Positions 29,279-38,705 of a stretch of 64,000 nucleotides of DNA are shown one piece after another (position 1 is the stretch's first letter; each line of letters opens with the position of its first letter). The stretch lies in assembly GCF_900636545.1 (NCBI RefSeq), contig NZ_LR134290.1, forward strand, positions 5,084,001 to 5,148,000, given 5' to 3'. Origin of the DNA: Pseudomonas mendocina (GTDB taxonomy: Bacteria > Pseudomonadota > Gammaproteobacteria > Pseudomonadales > Pseudomonadaceae). The position numbers and the translations under genes were made by a program. The notes under the pieces are model-generated. The model worked only from the letters and a program-made list of their open reading frames with translations, ran no database searches and had not been told where the DNA came from.

Positions 29279-30232
29279 TTACAGCGCGCCGGCTTCCTTG
29301 TAGAAGCGCTCGGCACCCGGGTGCAGCGGGATCGGCAGGTTCTTGGCAGCGGTTTCCAGCTTGATGTCCTTGGCCGCGGAGTGGGCGGTGCCCAGACGGC
29401 CAAGGTTGTCGAACATCAGCTTGGTCATCTGGTAGGCCACTTCGTCGGAAACGCCTTCGTGGGTGACCAGGATGTTGGTGATGGCGACGGTGGGTACGTC
29501 GGCGTCCTGACCGTCGTAGGTGCCGGCCGGGATGGTGGCGGCCTCGTAGGCGGCGTTGTCGATCTTCGCGGTCACGTCGGCGGGGATGGCGACGAAGCTG
29601 ATCTTCATGGTCGAAGCCAGGTCACGAATGGCTGCCATGCCCAGGCCCGAGGACTGCAGAGTGGCGTCCAGCTGACGGTTCTTGATCAGCTCGACCGACT
29701 CGGCGTACGGCAGGAACTCGACCTTGCCCATGTCCTTGTAGGTCAGGCCAGCGGCTTCGAAGATGGCGCGGGCGTTGAGCTCGGTGCCGGACTTCGGTGC
29801 GCCGACGGAGATGCGCTTGCCCTTGAGGTCTTCCAGGGTCTTGATGCCAGATTCAGCGTTGGCAACGATCTGGATGTAGTTCGGGTAGGTACCGGCGATG
29901 GCGCGGATTTTCTTCAGCGGCGCCTTGAAGCCGGCGTCTTCGACGCCATTCCAGGCATCGGCGACCGAGTCACCCAGGGCGAAAGCCAGCTCACCGCGAC
30001 CGGCCTGCAGCAGGTTGAGGTTTTCCACCGACGCCTTGGTCGCCTGGACCGAGGTCTTGGAGCCTTCGATGCCGTTGCTGTACAGCTGCGAAAGGGCCAC
30101 GCCGATCGGGTAGTACACACCGCTGGTGCCACCGGTGAGCACGTTGATGAAGGTCGGGGCAGCGAGCACTGCGGTGCTGGCAGTGATGGCCGCGGCAGCG
30201 GCGAACAGGCTGATTTTCTTGGTCAGTCGCAT
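29279..30232 (-). CDS. TAXI-family TRAP solute receptor
   Basis: A 317-residue periplasmic receptor of the TAXI (TRAP-associated extracytoplasmic immunogenic) family. A signal peptide ends near AVLAAP, then comes FINVLTGGTSGVYYPIGVALSQLY, the family's N-terminal signature, and KGKRISVGAPKSGTELNARAI in the central lobe. It delivers an organic anion, perhaps glutamate or 2-oxoglutarate as shown for some TAXI systems, to the fused permease. The ATG at 30232 follows GGAGA. A candidate sigma-54 promoter is about 260 bases upstream. Confidence 0.94.
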   Translation of the reverse strand: MRLTKKISLFAAAAAITASTAVLAAPTFINVLTGGTSGVYYPIGVALSQLYSNGIEGSKTSVQATKASVENLNLLQAGRGELAFALGDSVADAWNGVEDAGFKAPLKKIRAIAGTYPNYIQIVANAESGIKTLEDLKGKRISVGAPKSGTELNARAIFEAAGLTYKDMGKVEFLPYAESVELIKNRQLDATLQSSGLGMAAIRDLASTMKISFVAIPADVTAKIDNAAYEAATIPAGTYDGQDADVPTVAITNILVTHEGVSDEVAYQMTKLMFDNLGRLGTAHSAAKDIKLETAAKNLPIPLHPGAERFYKEAGAL

Positions 30233-30489
30233 GGAAGTATCTCCGTCGTTGTTATGGCTTTATGCAGAGTTTCACTCTAGACGACGCCACCGAGGCGGCA
30301 TCGACGGTGCGCGATCAGCAGCGCAGGGTGCAACGTTGGACAAGAGCCGCGGCAGGCGCGGTGGGGAGGCGGCCCATGCAAAGCAGCGAGTGCGGCATGG
30401 CGCGAGGGGCATGACAGTTCATGGGGCTGACCTCTTGTCGTTGTTATGGTCGCCGCGTCGGCAAGAAGCTGCGCGGCTACAACGGACAT

Positions 30490-30505
30490 AGCAGATGCCG
30501 TGCCA
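30490..30505 (-). promoter_or_regulatory. Candidate sigma-54 promoter of the TAXI-TRAP operon
   Basis: Minus strand reads TGGCACGGCATCTGCT, which matches TGGCAC-N5-TTGCW with one mismatch and has the required GG-N10-GC spacing. Transcription would start near 30478, giving a leader of about 245 bases. The DctD-like sigma-54 activator is encoded just upstream. Confidence 0.6.
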
Positions 30506-30611
30506 GAGGCTGAAAAGCCCGATTTAGAGAGGTTGAATCTAAAGACCGATGGGTCACTGAGCGGGAAACCGCTTACACCCGAACAGCCATAAGCAAAAAT
30601 CCGCCTATCGA

Positions 30612-30670
30612 ATAACCCGGACGCAATCCGGGAAATAGTTGTGCAACCTGCTCCCGGATTCATCCGGCTG
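30612..30670. repeat. Interspersed palindromic repeat (GCCCGGAT family)
   Basis: The stretch holds CCCGGACGCAATCCGGGAA and TCCCGGATTCATCCGGC, a degenerate copy of the repeat at 52624-52675. It lies 60 bases from the end of the dctD gene. Confidence 0.6.
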
Positions 30671-30732
30671 ATCGCCGCCCCTAGGGCGCACTGGCGGGCT
30701 CATGGTCGGGCATTCTACATACGCTGCGCCGA

Positions 30733-32073
30733 CTACTCCTCGCCACCCGGCAGGTAATCGCCGCGCGCCAGGCCGTGACGCTGCATTTTCTCGTTGAGCG
30801 TACGGCGCGGCAGCTGCAGCATTTCCATCACCGCAGCGATATTGCCCTGGCATTGCAGCAGGGCGTTGTGCAGGCATTGCGCCTCGAAAGCCTCCATCTG
30901 CTGCGCCAGTGCCTGGCCGGCAAAGCGCTCGGCCGGCGGCGGGCTGGAAAGCCCCAGCGCGTGACGCTCGGCGGCGTTGATCAGCTCGCGGACGTTGCCC
31001 GGCCAGTCATGGCCGAGCAGGCGCGCCAGCTCGCTCGGTGCCAGCGGCGGCGCTTCGCGGCCATGACGTTGCGCGGCCTCGTGGGCGAAATGCTCGAACA
31101 GCAGCGGAATGTCCTCACGCCGCTCGCGCAGCGGCGGAATGTGCAGGGTGGCGACGTTCAGGCGGTACACCAAGTCCTCGCGGAAACGCCCGGCCTTGAC
31201 CTCGTCGAGCAGGTCCGGCTTGGCCGCGCTGATCACCCGCAGATCGACCTGAATGCTCTTGTTCGAACCCAGGCGCTCGAGGGTCTTTTCCTGCAGTACA
31301 CGCAGCAGCTTGACCTGTTGCGCCAGCGGCAGGCTCTCCACCTCGTCGAGAAACAGGGTGCCACCGTCGGCATGCTCGATACGGCCGATGCGCTTGGCCT
31401 GGGCCCCGGTGAAGGCACCGCTCTCGTGGCCGAACAGCTCGCTTTCGAAGATGGTCTCGGGGATCGCCGCACAGTTGAGCGCGGCGAAAGCCTTGCTCGC
31501 GCGCGGGCTGAAGTCGTGCAGGCTGCGCGCCACGCGCTCCTTGCCGCTACCGGTCTCGCCGCGGATCAACACGTTGACCGAGGTGCCGGCGAGTTCGAGG
31601 ATCTGCCGGCGCAGGTTTTCCATGGGCCGCGAAATGCCGATCAACTGGCTTTCGATGCGGCCCTTGTCGGCCACCTGCTGGCGCAACTGGCGGTTCTCGC
31701 AGACCAGGCGGCGCTTGTCCAAGGCACGGCGCACGCTGTCGAGCAGGCGCTCGGGGGTGAAGGGTTTCTCGATGAAGTCATAGGCGCCCTGACGCAGTGC
31801 CTGCACCGCCATGGGCACGTCGCCGTGGCCGGTCACCAGGATCACCGGCAGATCGCTGTCGATCTGCAGCAGCTTGTCGAGCAGTTGCAGGCCATCGCTG
31901 CCCGGCATGCGCACATCGCTGACGACAATGCCAGGGAAGTCGCGGTCCACCACCGCCAGGGCTTCGGCCGCACTGGCGCAGGTTCGCACCTCGAACCCGG
32001 ACAGCTCCAGCCACTGCTGCACCGCTTCGCGAATCGCCGCTTCGTCGTCGACCACTATGACCTGAGCGCTCAT
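30733..32073 (-). CDS. dctD: Sigma-54 response regulator, DctD-like
   Basis: A 446-residue NtrC-family regulator. The receiver domain (1-120) has VDDE near residue 8 and the phospho-acceptor Asp53 in SDVRMPG; the AAA+ domain (about 145-375) has Walker A GETGSGKE and an intact GAFTGA loop for sigma-54 contact; the C-terminus is a Fis-type helix-turn-helix. The ATG at 32073 follows GAGGAGG. It lies downstream of dctB on the same strand, separated by a repeat element, and upstream of the TAXI-TRAP genes, so it likely activates them. MifR and similar regulators have the same layout, so the ligand specificity is open. Confidence 0.9.
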   Translation of the reverse strand: MSAQVIVVDDEAAIREAVQQWLELSGFEVRTCASAAEALAVVDRDFPGIVVSDVRMPGSDGLQLLDKLLQIDSDLPVILVTGHGDVPMAVQALRQGAYDFIEKPFTPERLLDSVRRALDKRRLVCENRQLRQQVADKGRIESQLIGISRPMENLRRQILELAGTSVNVLIRGETGSGKERVARSLHDFSPRASKAFAALNCAAIPETIFESELFGHESGAFTGAQAKRIGRIEHADGGTLFLDEVESLPLAQQVKLLRVLQEKTLERLGSNKSIQVDLRVISAAKPDLLDEVKAGRFREDLVYRLNVATLHIPPLRERREDIPLLFEHFAHEAAQRHGREAPPLAPSELARLLGHDWPGNVRELINAAERHALGLSSPPPAERFAGQALAQQMEAFEAQCLHNALLQCQGNIAAVMEMLQLPRRTLNEKMQRHGLARGDYLPGGEE

Positions 32074-32101
32074 GGCACCTCCTCTTGAGAACGGCCGCAG
32101 T

Positions 32102-32266
32102 GTAGGGTGGGTTAGCGCCGCGAACCAACTATCTTCAACACACCCCCTCCAGTGCTGCGGCGCGTAACCCACCGGGCGATCTTCCCGCGAGACACCATGG
32201 CGGGTTACGGCGCGGCATAAATTGCGGATTCACCGGTATGCGTGAAGTGCGCCTAACCCACCCTAC
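32102..32266. repeat. MITE-like inverted-repeat element between dctB and dctD
   Basis: GTAGGGTGGGTTAG (32102-32115) and its exact complement CTAACCCACCCTAC (32253-32266) bound a 165-base insertion. A second, inner pair reads GCGCGTAACCCACC (about 32160-32173) and GGCGGGTTACGGCGC (about 32199-32213). There is no ORF. It splits what would otherwise be a compact dctB-dctD operon. Confidence 0.7.
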
Positions 32267-32287
32267 GCAACCGACACTAACAGGCTG

Positions 32288-34045
32288 TTACGGCGCAGCC
32301 GGCAGCCGCAAGGTGAAGACCGCCCCCAGCTCGCCGTTATGCGCCTCCAGGCTACCGCCGAGATCGCGCACGATACCGTAGGACACCGCCAGCCCGAGCC
32401 CCAGCCCCTGCCCCACCGGCTTGGTGGTGAAGAAGGGTTCGAACACACGACCGAGGGTTTCCTCGGCGATGCCGCCGCCACTGTCCTCGACGCTGAGCAG
32501 GCAGCTGTCGCCTTCGCGGGCGATGCGCACCAGCAAAATGCGCGGCTCGCTATCGGCCATGGCGTCGAGGGCGTTATGCAGCAGGTTGAGGATCACCTGT
32601 TCGATGCGAATGGCATCGCCGAGCACTTCGGCCTCGGCATCGACCTGGGTGCGCAGCTCCACCTGCTCGCTGCGCATGCGCGGCGCCAACAGCTGCAGGG
32701 CCTGCTCCAGCACGTCACCCAGGCACAGGCGCTCTCTGAGGCCTGCCGGGGTCTTGCGGGCGAAGGTCTTGAGGTGGCCGGTCAGCGCGGCCATGCGTTG
32801 CAGCAGCCCGTCGATACGTTGCAGACCGTCACGCACCGCCTCCGGCCGACCGCTATCGAGCAGCAGACGCAAGCTGCCAAGCTGCATTTGCAGGGCGGTC
32901 AGAGGCTGGTTGATCTCATGCGCCAGGGCCGCCGACATCTGCCCCAGCGCAGCCATCTTGGCGGCATGCACCAGGCCGTCCTGGGCCTCGCGCAGCTCGG
33001 CGGTGCGCAGTGCCACCTCGCGCTCCAGGCGTTCGCGAATGCCGGCCTGCAGGCGCTGGTTCTTGCGCCGCTGGGCGAGGAATAGCAGCAGGAATGCGAA
33101 GGTCATCCACACCCCGGCAGCGGCCAGGCGATAGCTGCGCATGCTGTCGGCCAACCCTGCCGGCTCGCTGAGCAGATGCAGGGTCCAGCCCTCTTCGGGC
33201 ATGTACAGGCGCTGCCAGAGGTAGTCTCGATTACCGTCGGGACCATCGACGCGCGCCCAGTCAGCGTCAGCGTCGATATGTCGGTGCACCTGGTGCGCCA
33301 GCGGCTGCAGCGCCTGCTCGGCGTAGCGACGCACCTCCACCAGCTCGGCGAGCGCACGCTCGTCAAGCGCCTGCAAGGCGCGGAAACGCCAGATCGGCTT
33401 GTTACTGAGGATCACCACCTGATAGCTGTCGGCGACCAACAGCACACCGGGCTGGCCGACCCATTCGCGCTGCAGCTCTTCCAGCTCCAGCTTGACCACC
33501 AGCACCCCGAGCAGCTCGCCGTCGTCGCCTCGCACCACATGGGAGAGGAAGTAGCCGGGAATCCCGGTGGTCACGCCCACGGCGAAGTAGCGCGCGCCGC
33601 CATCGCGCACGGCGTTCTGGAAGTACGGGCGGAAGGCGTAGTTGTTGCCGACGAAGCTGCTCCAGTCACGCCAGTTGCTGGCCACCAGGGTTTCGCCCTG
33701 GGCATCGAGCAGGTACAGCACGGTGGAGCCGGCCGCGGCGTTGAGGCGCTCCAGGCGTTGGTTGAGGGCCAGGCGCAGCTGGCGATCATGCGGTGCACGC
33801 AACAGGCTGCGGATGTCGCTGTCCAGCGCCAGCACCTCGGGCACCGAGCTGAAGCGCTCGACCAGGGTGCGGATCGATTGTGCGTAGAGCTGCAGCTGTC
33901 CGCGCGCCTCGACGCTGCGCTCGTCCCAGGCACGCTGCTCGGCATAGCGGCCGCCCAGCCATAGGCTCACCAGCAGGCCGGCGACAATCGCCAGTACGGT
34001 GAGCAGAACGCGGTGGCGGTAGCGGGGGCGCAGCGGCAGGGGCAT
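32288..34045 (-). CDS. dctB: Sensor histidine kinase, DctB-like
   Basis: A 585-residue membrane sensor kinase. One helix (about residues 12-32) precedes a periplasmic double-Cache (PDC) ligand domain of about 240 residues, a second helix near 285-305 (WMTFAFLLLFLAQR), a coiled-coil linker, a HisKA domain with the phospho-site in AALAHEINQPLTAL, and an HATPase domain (DAMADSEP N-box, EDSGGGI, FEPFFTTK, GLGLGLAVSYGI). The ATG at 34045 is preferred over a start 29 codons upstream. It pairs with DctD. C4-dicarboxylates or a related organic acid are the probable signal. Confidence 0.88.
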   Translation of the reverse strand: MPLPLRPRYRHRVLLTVLAIVAGLLVSLWLGGRYAEQRAWDERSVEARGQLQLYAQSIRTLVERFSSVPEVLALDSDIRSLLRAPHDRQLRLALNQRLERLNAAAGSTVLYLLDAQGETLVASNWRDWSSFVGNNYAFRPYFQNAVRDGGARYFAVGVTTGIPGYFLSHVVRGDDGELLGVLVVKLELEELQREWVGQPGVLLVADSYQVVILSNKPIWRFRALQALDERALAELVEVRRYAEQALQPLAHQVHRHIDADADWARVDGPDGNRDYLWQRLYMPEEGWTLHLLSEPAGLADSMRSYRLAAAGVWMTFAFLLLFLAQRRKNQRLQAGIRERLEREVALRTAELREAQDGLVHAAKMAALGQMSAALAHEINQPLTALQMQLGSLRLLLDSGRPEAVRDGLQRIDGLLQRMAALTGHLKTFARKTPAGLRERLCLGDVLEQALQLLAPRMRSEQVELRTQVDAEAEVLGDAIRIEQVILNLLHNALDAMADSEPRILLVRIAREGDSCLLSVEDSGGGIAEETLGRVFEPFFTTKPVGQGLGLGLAVSYGIVRDLGGSLEAHNGELGAVFTLRLPAAP

Positions 34046-34085
34046 GGGCGGCTCGCGGAATCGATACGAGCCGCATGTTACCGCA

Positions 34086-35270
34086 TCAGCTGTAAAGATC
34101 AGCGCGGGTCCAGGGCAGATCGTGGCCGCCATCGTCGCGCGGCTTCACCGCGAGTATCTGGTGCAGGTTCATCCAACCGTGCTGGAAACCGTAGGCGCAG
34201 CCGGCCAGGTACAGGCGCCAGATGCGCAGGGATTTCTCCGGCACCCACTGCGCAGCTTCCTGCAGTCGACGCTCCAGCCCCTGGCTCCACAGGTGCAGGG
34301 TGCGCGCGTAGTGCAGGCGCAGGCTTTCCACATCGACGACCTCCAGCCCGGCGTCGCTGATCGCCTTGGCCATGGTCGCCAGGTGCGGCAGCTCGCCCTG
34401 CGGGAACACGTAGCGGTCGATGAATTCGCCAGCACCGCGGCCGACCGGGCGACCATCGGTGAAGCGTGAGGTGATGCCGTGGTTCATCACCAGGCCACCG
34501 GCCCTGACCGCGCCGAACAGATGTTCACAATACAGCGGCAGGTTGGCGTGGCCGACGTGCTCGAACATGCCGACACTGACGACTTTGTCGAAGCGGCCGT
34601 CCTGCGGCAGGTCGCGGTAGTCGAGCAGTTCCAGGGTTACCTGCCCTTCCAGGCCCTCTTCGGCCACCCGTTGCCGGCCCAACTCCAGTTGTGCCTCGCT
34701 CAGGGTGATGCCGTAGACCTCGGCGCCGAATTCCCGCGCGGCGAAACGCGCCAGGCCGCCCCAGCCACAGCCCACGTCGAGCAGCCTGTCACCTGGCTGC
34801 AGTCGCAGCTTGCGACACAGGTGGCGCAACTTGGCCTGCTGGGCCTGGTCGAGGCTCTCCTCGCCGGTTTCGAAGTAGGCGCAGGAATAGACCATGTCGC
34901 GGTCCAGCCACAGCCGGTAGAACTCATTGGACAGGTCGTAATGGTAACGGATGGCCTCGGCGTCACTGCGCTTGTCGTGCGCGGTAGACAGCTCGGACGG
35001 GGCGGATTCGTCGCCCAGCAGCGCGGTGCTCAGCGCATCGCCAACCTCGATGGCCTCCTCGATGGGGCCTTCCAGATCGACGCGGCCCTCGACATAGGCG
35101 GCGCCCAGCGCATCCAGGCTGGGGTGGGCCAGCTGGGTGATCAGGCTCGGATCCTTGACCACCAGAGTCACCCTGGGCTTGGGCCCCAGGTCGAACTGCT
35201 TGCCATCCCATAGCCTCAGGCGCAGAGGTATTTGCAGATCACGAAGTGCTGTGGGCAATTGCGCAAGCAT
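34086..35270 (-). CDS. cfa: Cyclopropane-fatty-acyl-phospholipid synthase
   Basis: A 394-residue Cfa-type methyltransferase that adds a methylene group from SAM to unsaturated acyl chains of membrane phospholipids. The N-terminal lipid-binding part is followed by the SAM motif RLLDVGCGWGGLARFAA near residue 165 and the family motifs YDLSNEFYRLWLD, YSCAYFE and EHVGHANLP. The ATG at 35270 has AGGAGGG. In many Pseudomonas cfa is RpoS-dependent; no clear promoter was read here. It ends 40 bases before the dctB start. Confidence 0.94.
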   Translation of the reverse strand: MLAQLPTALRDLQIPLRLRLWDGKQFDLGPKPRVTLVVKDPSLITQLAHPSLDALGAAYVEGRVDLEGPIEEAIEVGDALSTALLGDESAPSELSTAHDKRSDAEAIRYHYDLSNEFYRLWLDRDMVYSCAYFETGEESLDQAQQAKLRHLCRKLRLQPGDRLLDVGCGWGGLARFAAREFGAEVYGITLSEAQLELGRQRVAEEGLEGQVTLELLDYRDLPQDGRFDKVVSVGMFEHVGHANLPLYCEHLFGAVRAGGLVMNHGITSRFTDGRPVGRGAGEFIDRYVFPQGELPHLATMAKAISDAGLEVVDVESLRLHYARTLHLWSQGLERRLQEAAQWVPEKSLRIWRLYLAGCAYGFQHGWMNLHQILAVKPRDDGGHDLPWTRADLYS

Positions 35271-35765
35271 GGCATCCCTCCTCGCCAGTGTTCATGGCAC
35301 CTAGGGCAGATGACAGGGACAATCGGGCCAAGTTCGCTCAGGGCGACTAACGGCTCGAAAGAGCCTGCGAGAAGCGACACCAAACGGCCAGCACACAACA
35401 ATTAATGCATGAAACAAAACAAAAGACATGAAAAATGCATTGGATGGATTTATAGCCCCCTGCCATAGTGCCCCTAGAGTGTGCACCCTCGTGCCTACCC
35501 TGAATGCGGCGTTCCTGGCGCAGGCCCGACCTGCGGGGCTCAGGTTCACTCCATCACCGATAAAAACAATGTCGGCCACGTACCCGACTCCCAAACAACA
35601 GCCATCCATGACCTTTTCTCGTTGCCTGCCTTCGCCAGCCATCCACTTCGCCCTGCGCCAGTGGTTCCCCTTCACAGGGAAGCCGAACCTCGGCATGCCC
35701 GCTCCAGAACGCGCAGCGCATTGCACGAGAGGTCCGATCCCCCTTTACAACCAGGAGTGCGTCCT
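35271..35765. other. Divergent intergenic region of cfa and the chemoreceptor
   Basis: About 495 bases, AT-rich from 35390 to 35480. On the plus strand TTGGAT, an 18-base spacer and CATAGT (near 35439-35470) could be a sigma-70 promoter for the chemoreceptor. No FliA-type promoter, repeat or gene was found. Confidence 0.4.
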
Positions 35766-37688
35766 ATGTATCGCTGGCTTGCCAATCTGAGTGTCGGCCG
35801 AAAACTGATGACGGGTTTCGGCCTGCTGCTGCTGATGAGCCTCCTGATCTTCTGGGCTGGCTGGGATTCACTCGGCAACCTGTCCTACCGCATGGATCGC
35901 ATGAGTGCAGTCAACCACCTGATGCAGGATCTCTCGGAAATGCGCCTGGCACGCGCTGCCTACCTGCAGAGCGGCGGCGATGAAAAGAGCGCCATCGAGC
36001 TGAAGCAAAAGATCGCCAGCATCGAGCAGAACCTGGCGGAACTTCGCAACTACTTCACCACCGACGCCAACCGACAGAGAATCGCCCAGATGGATCAGGC
36101 CCTGGCTAGCTACCAGGCCATCATTCAGGATCTGGAAGGGGCCTACCAGCAGATCGCGACCTCGCGTAACGCACGCCGCAGCAGCGGCGACCAGGCCCTC
36201 ACCGCGCTGGATGCCCTCGATGGCTATGTCAGCAGCGACACGCAAGACCTGCTCAGAACGCATGAGCGCTACAAGGTCGTGAAGACCATCCAGATGCAGT
36301 TCCTCTACGCCCGCTTCGAGACCCGTGCCTACAGCTACAGCGGCAAGACCGATCAGTACCAGTCCACCCTCGACGCCATCGACAAGACCCTCGCCAATCT
36401 TCAGCCCCTGCGAGCAACGCTGAGCGATGCACCGCCCGAGCTGTTCCAGACAATGGAGCAGTCCATTCGCACCTACCGCGACACGCTCGACAGCCACCAG
36501 GCCGCTCTGCAACGCATCGCCGGTGATCTGCAACAGGCTCAGCAGCTGGTGCTGTCGATGGTCGAGAACTGCCTGGCGCTGTACGAAAACCAGATGCAGC
36601 AGCGCAGCGAAGACACCCGCCACGCCGCCTGGATACTGCTCACCTGCCTGGCACTGGCACTGGTTTTCGGGATCGCCAGCGCAACGCTGATCACCCGGCA
36701 GATAGTCCCGGCTCTGCGCAGCGCCCTGCACAACGTACAGCGTATCGCCAGCGGCGACCTCAGCCAGCAGGACAGCGTGCAACGCAAGGACGAGATCGGC
36801 CAGTTGCAACAGGGCGTGAGCGCCATGACCAACAGCCTGAGGCAGTTGATCGGGCATATCGGCGATGGGGCGACGCAGATTGCCAGCGCCACGGAGGAGC
36901 TCTCCGCCATCACCCAGCAGACCCGCGCCGGCGCCAACGAGCAGAAGCTGGAAACCGACCAGGTCGCCACCGCCATGCACGAGATGGCCACCTCGGTGCA
37001 GGACGTGGCACGCAACGCGGCCGAAACCGCGCAGGCGGTCGAACTCACCGCGCAGGATGCCAGCAGTGGTGCGCAGGTCGTCAGCCGGGCCATCGAACAG
37101 ATCGACAGCCTGTCGGGCGAAGTCGAGCTGACCGGAGAGGCGATCAGCGCCCTGGCCGAGGAAAGCGGACGCATCGGCAGCATGCTCGACGTCATCAAGT
37201 CTGTGGCCGAGCAGACCAACCTGCTGGCGCTGAACGCCGCCATCGAGGCCGCGCGCGCCGGTGAAGCCGGGCGTGGCTTCGCCGTGGTCGCCGACGAGGT
37301 GCGTGGGCTGGCCCAGCGCACGCAGCAATCGACTCAGGAGATCGAGGCGTTGATCGCTGCTCTGCAGCAGGGCACGCTCAAAGCCGTGCAACGCATGGAA
37401 AGCAGCCGTAGCCTGACCTACAACAGCGTTGCGCTGGCCCGCCAGGCTGGTGAGGTCCTGCAGAACATCACCGCGAGCATCGGCAATGCCCAGGGCATGA
37501 CTCAGCAGATCGCTGCCGCCGCCGAACAACAGGGCGCCGTGGCCGAAGAAATCAACCGCAGCGTGATAAACGTACGCAGCATCACCGAACAGGCCTACAC
37601 CGCTAGTGAGCAGACCAGCCAGGCCAGCCAGGAACTGGCGCGCCTGGGCAGCACGCTGCACAGCCAGGTGCAGCGTTTTCGGCTGTGA
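35766..37688 (+). CDS. Methyl-accepting chemotaxis protein
   Basis: A 640-residue chemoreceptor. A first helix (about 12-32) and a second near 290-312 enclose a mostly helical ligand-binding domain of about 250 residues, of the size and helical character of HBM-type (McpS-like) domains. A HAMP domain follows, then the signalling domain with the hairpin tip [32 protein letters not shown]. The ATG at 35766 has AGGAG upstream. HBM receptors often bind TCA intermediates, which would suit the neighbouring dicarboxylate genes, but the ligand is not read from sequence. It ends nine bases from the convergent btuC stop. Confidence 0.92.
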   Translation: MYRWLANLSVGRKLMTGFGLLLLMSLLIFWAGWDSLGNLSYRMDRMSAVNHLMQDLSEMRLARAAYLQSGGDEKSAIELKQKIASIEQNLAELRNYFTTDANRQRIAQMDQALASYQAIIQDLEGAYQQIATSRNARRSSGDQALTALDALDGYVSSDTQDLLRTHERYKVVKTIQMQFLYARFETRAYSYSGKTDQYQSTLDAIDKTLANLQPLRATLSDAPPELFQTMEQSIRTYRDTLDSHQAALQRIAGDLQQAQQLVLSMVENCLALYENQMQQRSEDTRHAAWILLTCLALALVFGIASATLITRQIVPALRSALHNVQRIASGDLSQQDSVQRKDEIGQLQQGVSAMTNSLRQLIGHIGDGATQIASATEELSAITQQTRAGANEQKLETDQVATAMHEMATSVQDVARNAAETAQAVELTAQDASSGAQVVSRAIEQIDSLSGEVELTGEAISALAEESGRIGSMLDVIKSVAEQTNLLALNAAIEAARAGEAGRGFAVVADEVRGLAQRTQQSTQEIEALIAALQQGTLKAVQRMESSRSLTYNSVALARQAGEVLQNITASIGNAQGMTQQIAAAAEQQGAVAEEINRSVINVRSITEQAYTASEQTSQASQELARLGSTLHSQVQRFRL

Positions 37689-37697
37689 GGCCGCAGG

Positions 37698-38705
37698 CTA
37701 ACGACGCCTGAGCAGGGCCACGAAGAACACCCCACCGATGGCGGCGGTGACGATGCCGATGGGCAGATCCTGCGGCGCCAGCCAGGTGCGCGCCGCGACA
37801 TCGACCCAGACCAGGACCAGCGCACCGAGCAGTGCCGCTACCGGCAGCAGACGGCGGTGTTCGGCACCGATCAGCAAGCGCGCCACGTGCGGCAGCATCA
37901 GGCCGACGAAGCCGATGGCGCCGGACAGCGACACCAGCACGCCGGTGAGCAGTGACGCCACCACGAACACCAGCAGACGCACGCGGCGTGGTTCAAGGCC
38001 GAGACTCACCGCGCTCTGCTCACCGGCCATCAGCGCGTTCAGGGCACGACCCAGGCCGAGCAGCACGGCCAGCGCCAACGCCAGACACAAGGCTGGCAGC
38101 CAGAGCAGCTCCCAGCGCGCCAGGCCAAGACCGCCAAGCATCCAGAACAGCACCGAACTGGCCGCATGCGGATTGCCCAGGTACAGCAGCAGGTTACTCG
38201 CCGCCATCATCACGAACGACACCGCCACTCCGGCCAGCAACAGGCGATCACTCTCCAGCCGCCCGCTGCGACTGGCGATGGCCAGCACCAGCAGCATGCT
38301 CGCCAATGCCCCGACGAAGGCCGCCAGCGGCAGGCTGAGCAGCCCGGCGAACTCGCCCAGGTAGAGCACCACGACCACCGCGCCGAAGGCCGCACCGGAA
38401 CTGACGCCGAGCAGGTGCGGATCAGCCAGCGGGTTGCGCGTCACCGCCTGCAATACCGTACCGACCAGCGCCAGCCCGGCGCCTACCAACGCGCCAAGCA
38501 ATACCCGCGGCGCGCGCAACTGCCAGACGATGCTGTCCTGACCGACGCTGACCGGCGTTTCGACAGCGATGCCGAATAGGTGCCGGGCAAGGATCGACAG
38601 CACCTGATCCAGCTCCACCTTGGCCGCACCAAAGGCCAGCGACAGCGCACAGGACATTGCCAGCAGCAGGGCCAGGCCAAGCAGCAACAGGCGATAACGG
38701 CTCAC
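37698..38705 (-). CDS. btuC: FecCD-family ABC permease, BtuC-like
   Basis: A 335-residue permease of the vitamin B12/iron-siderophore type with about 10 helices and the family motifs RAPRVLLGALVGAGLALVG, NPLADPHLLGVSSGA and SGAIGFVGLMLPHVARLL. The ATG overlaps the binding-protein stop (ATGA). It is the last gene of btuB-btuD-btuF-btuC, whose upstream cobalamin riboswitch supports cobalamin or corrinoid uptake over siderophore uptake. The minus-strand gene ends nine bases from the convergent chemoreceptor gene. Confidence 0.88.
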   Translation of the reverse strand: MSRYRLLLLGLALLLAMSCALSLAFGAAKVELDQVLSILARHLFGIAVETPVSVGQDSIVWQLRAPRVLLGALVGAGLALVGTVLQAVTRNPLADPHLLGVSSGAAFGAVVVVLYLGEFAGLLSLPLAAFVGALASMLLVLAIASRSGRLESDRLLLAGVAVSFVMMAASNLLLYLGNPHAASSVLFWMLGGLGLARWELLWLPALCLALALAVLLGLGRALNALMAGEQSAVSLGLEPRRVRLLVFVVASLLTGVLVSLSGAIGFVGLMLPHVARLLIGAEHRRLLPVAALLGALVLVWVDVAARTWLAPQDLPIGIVTAAIGGVFFVALLRRR

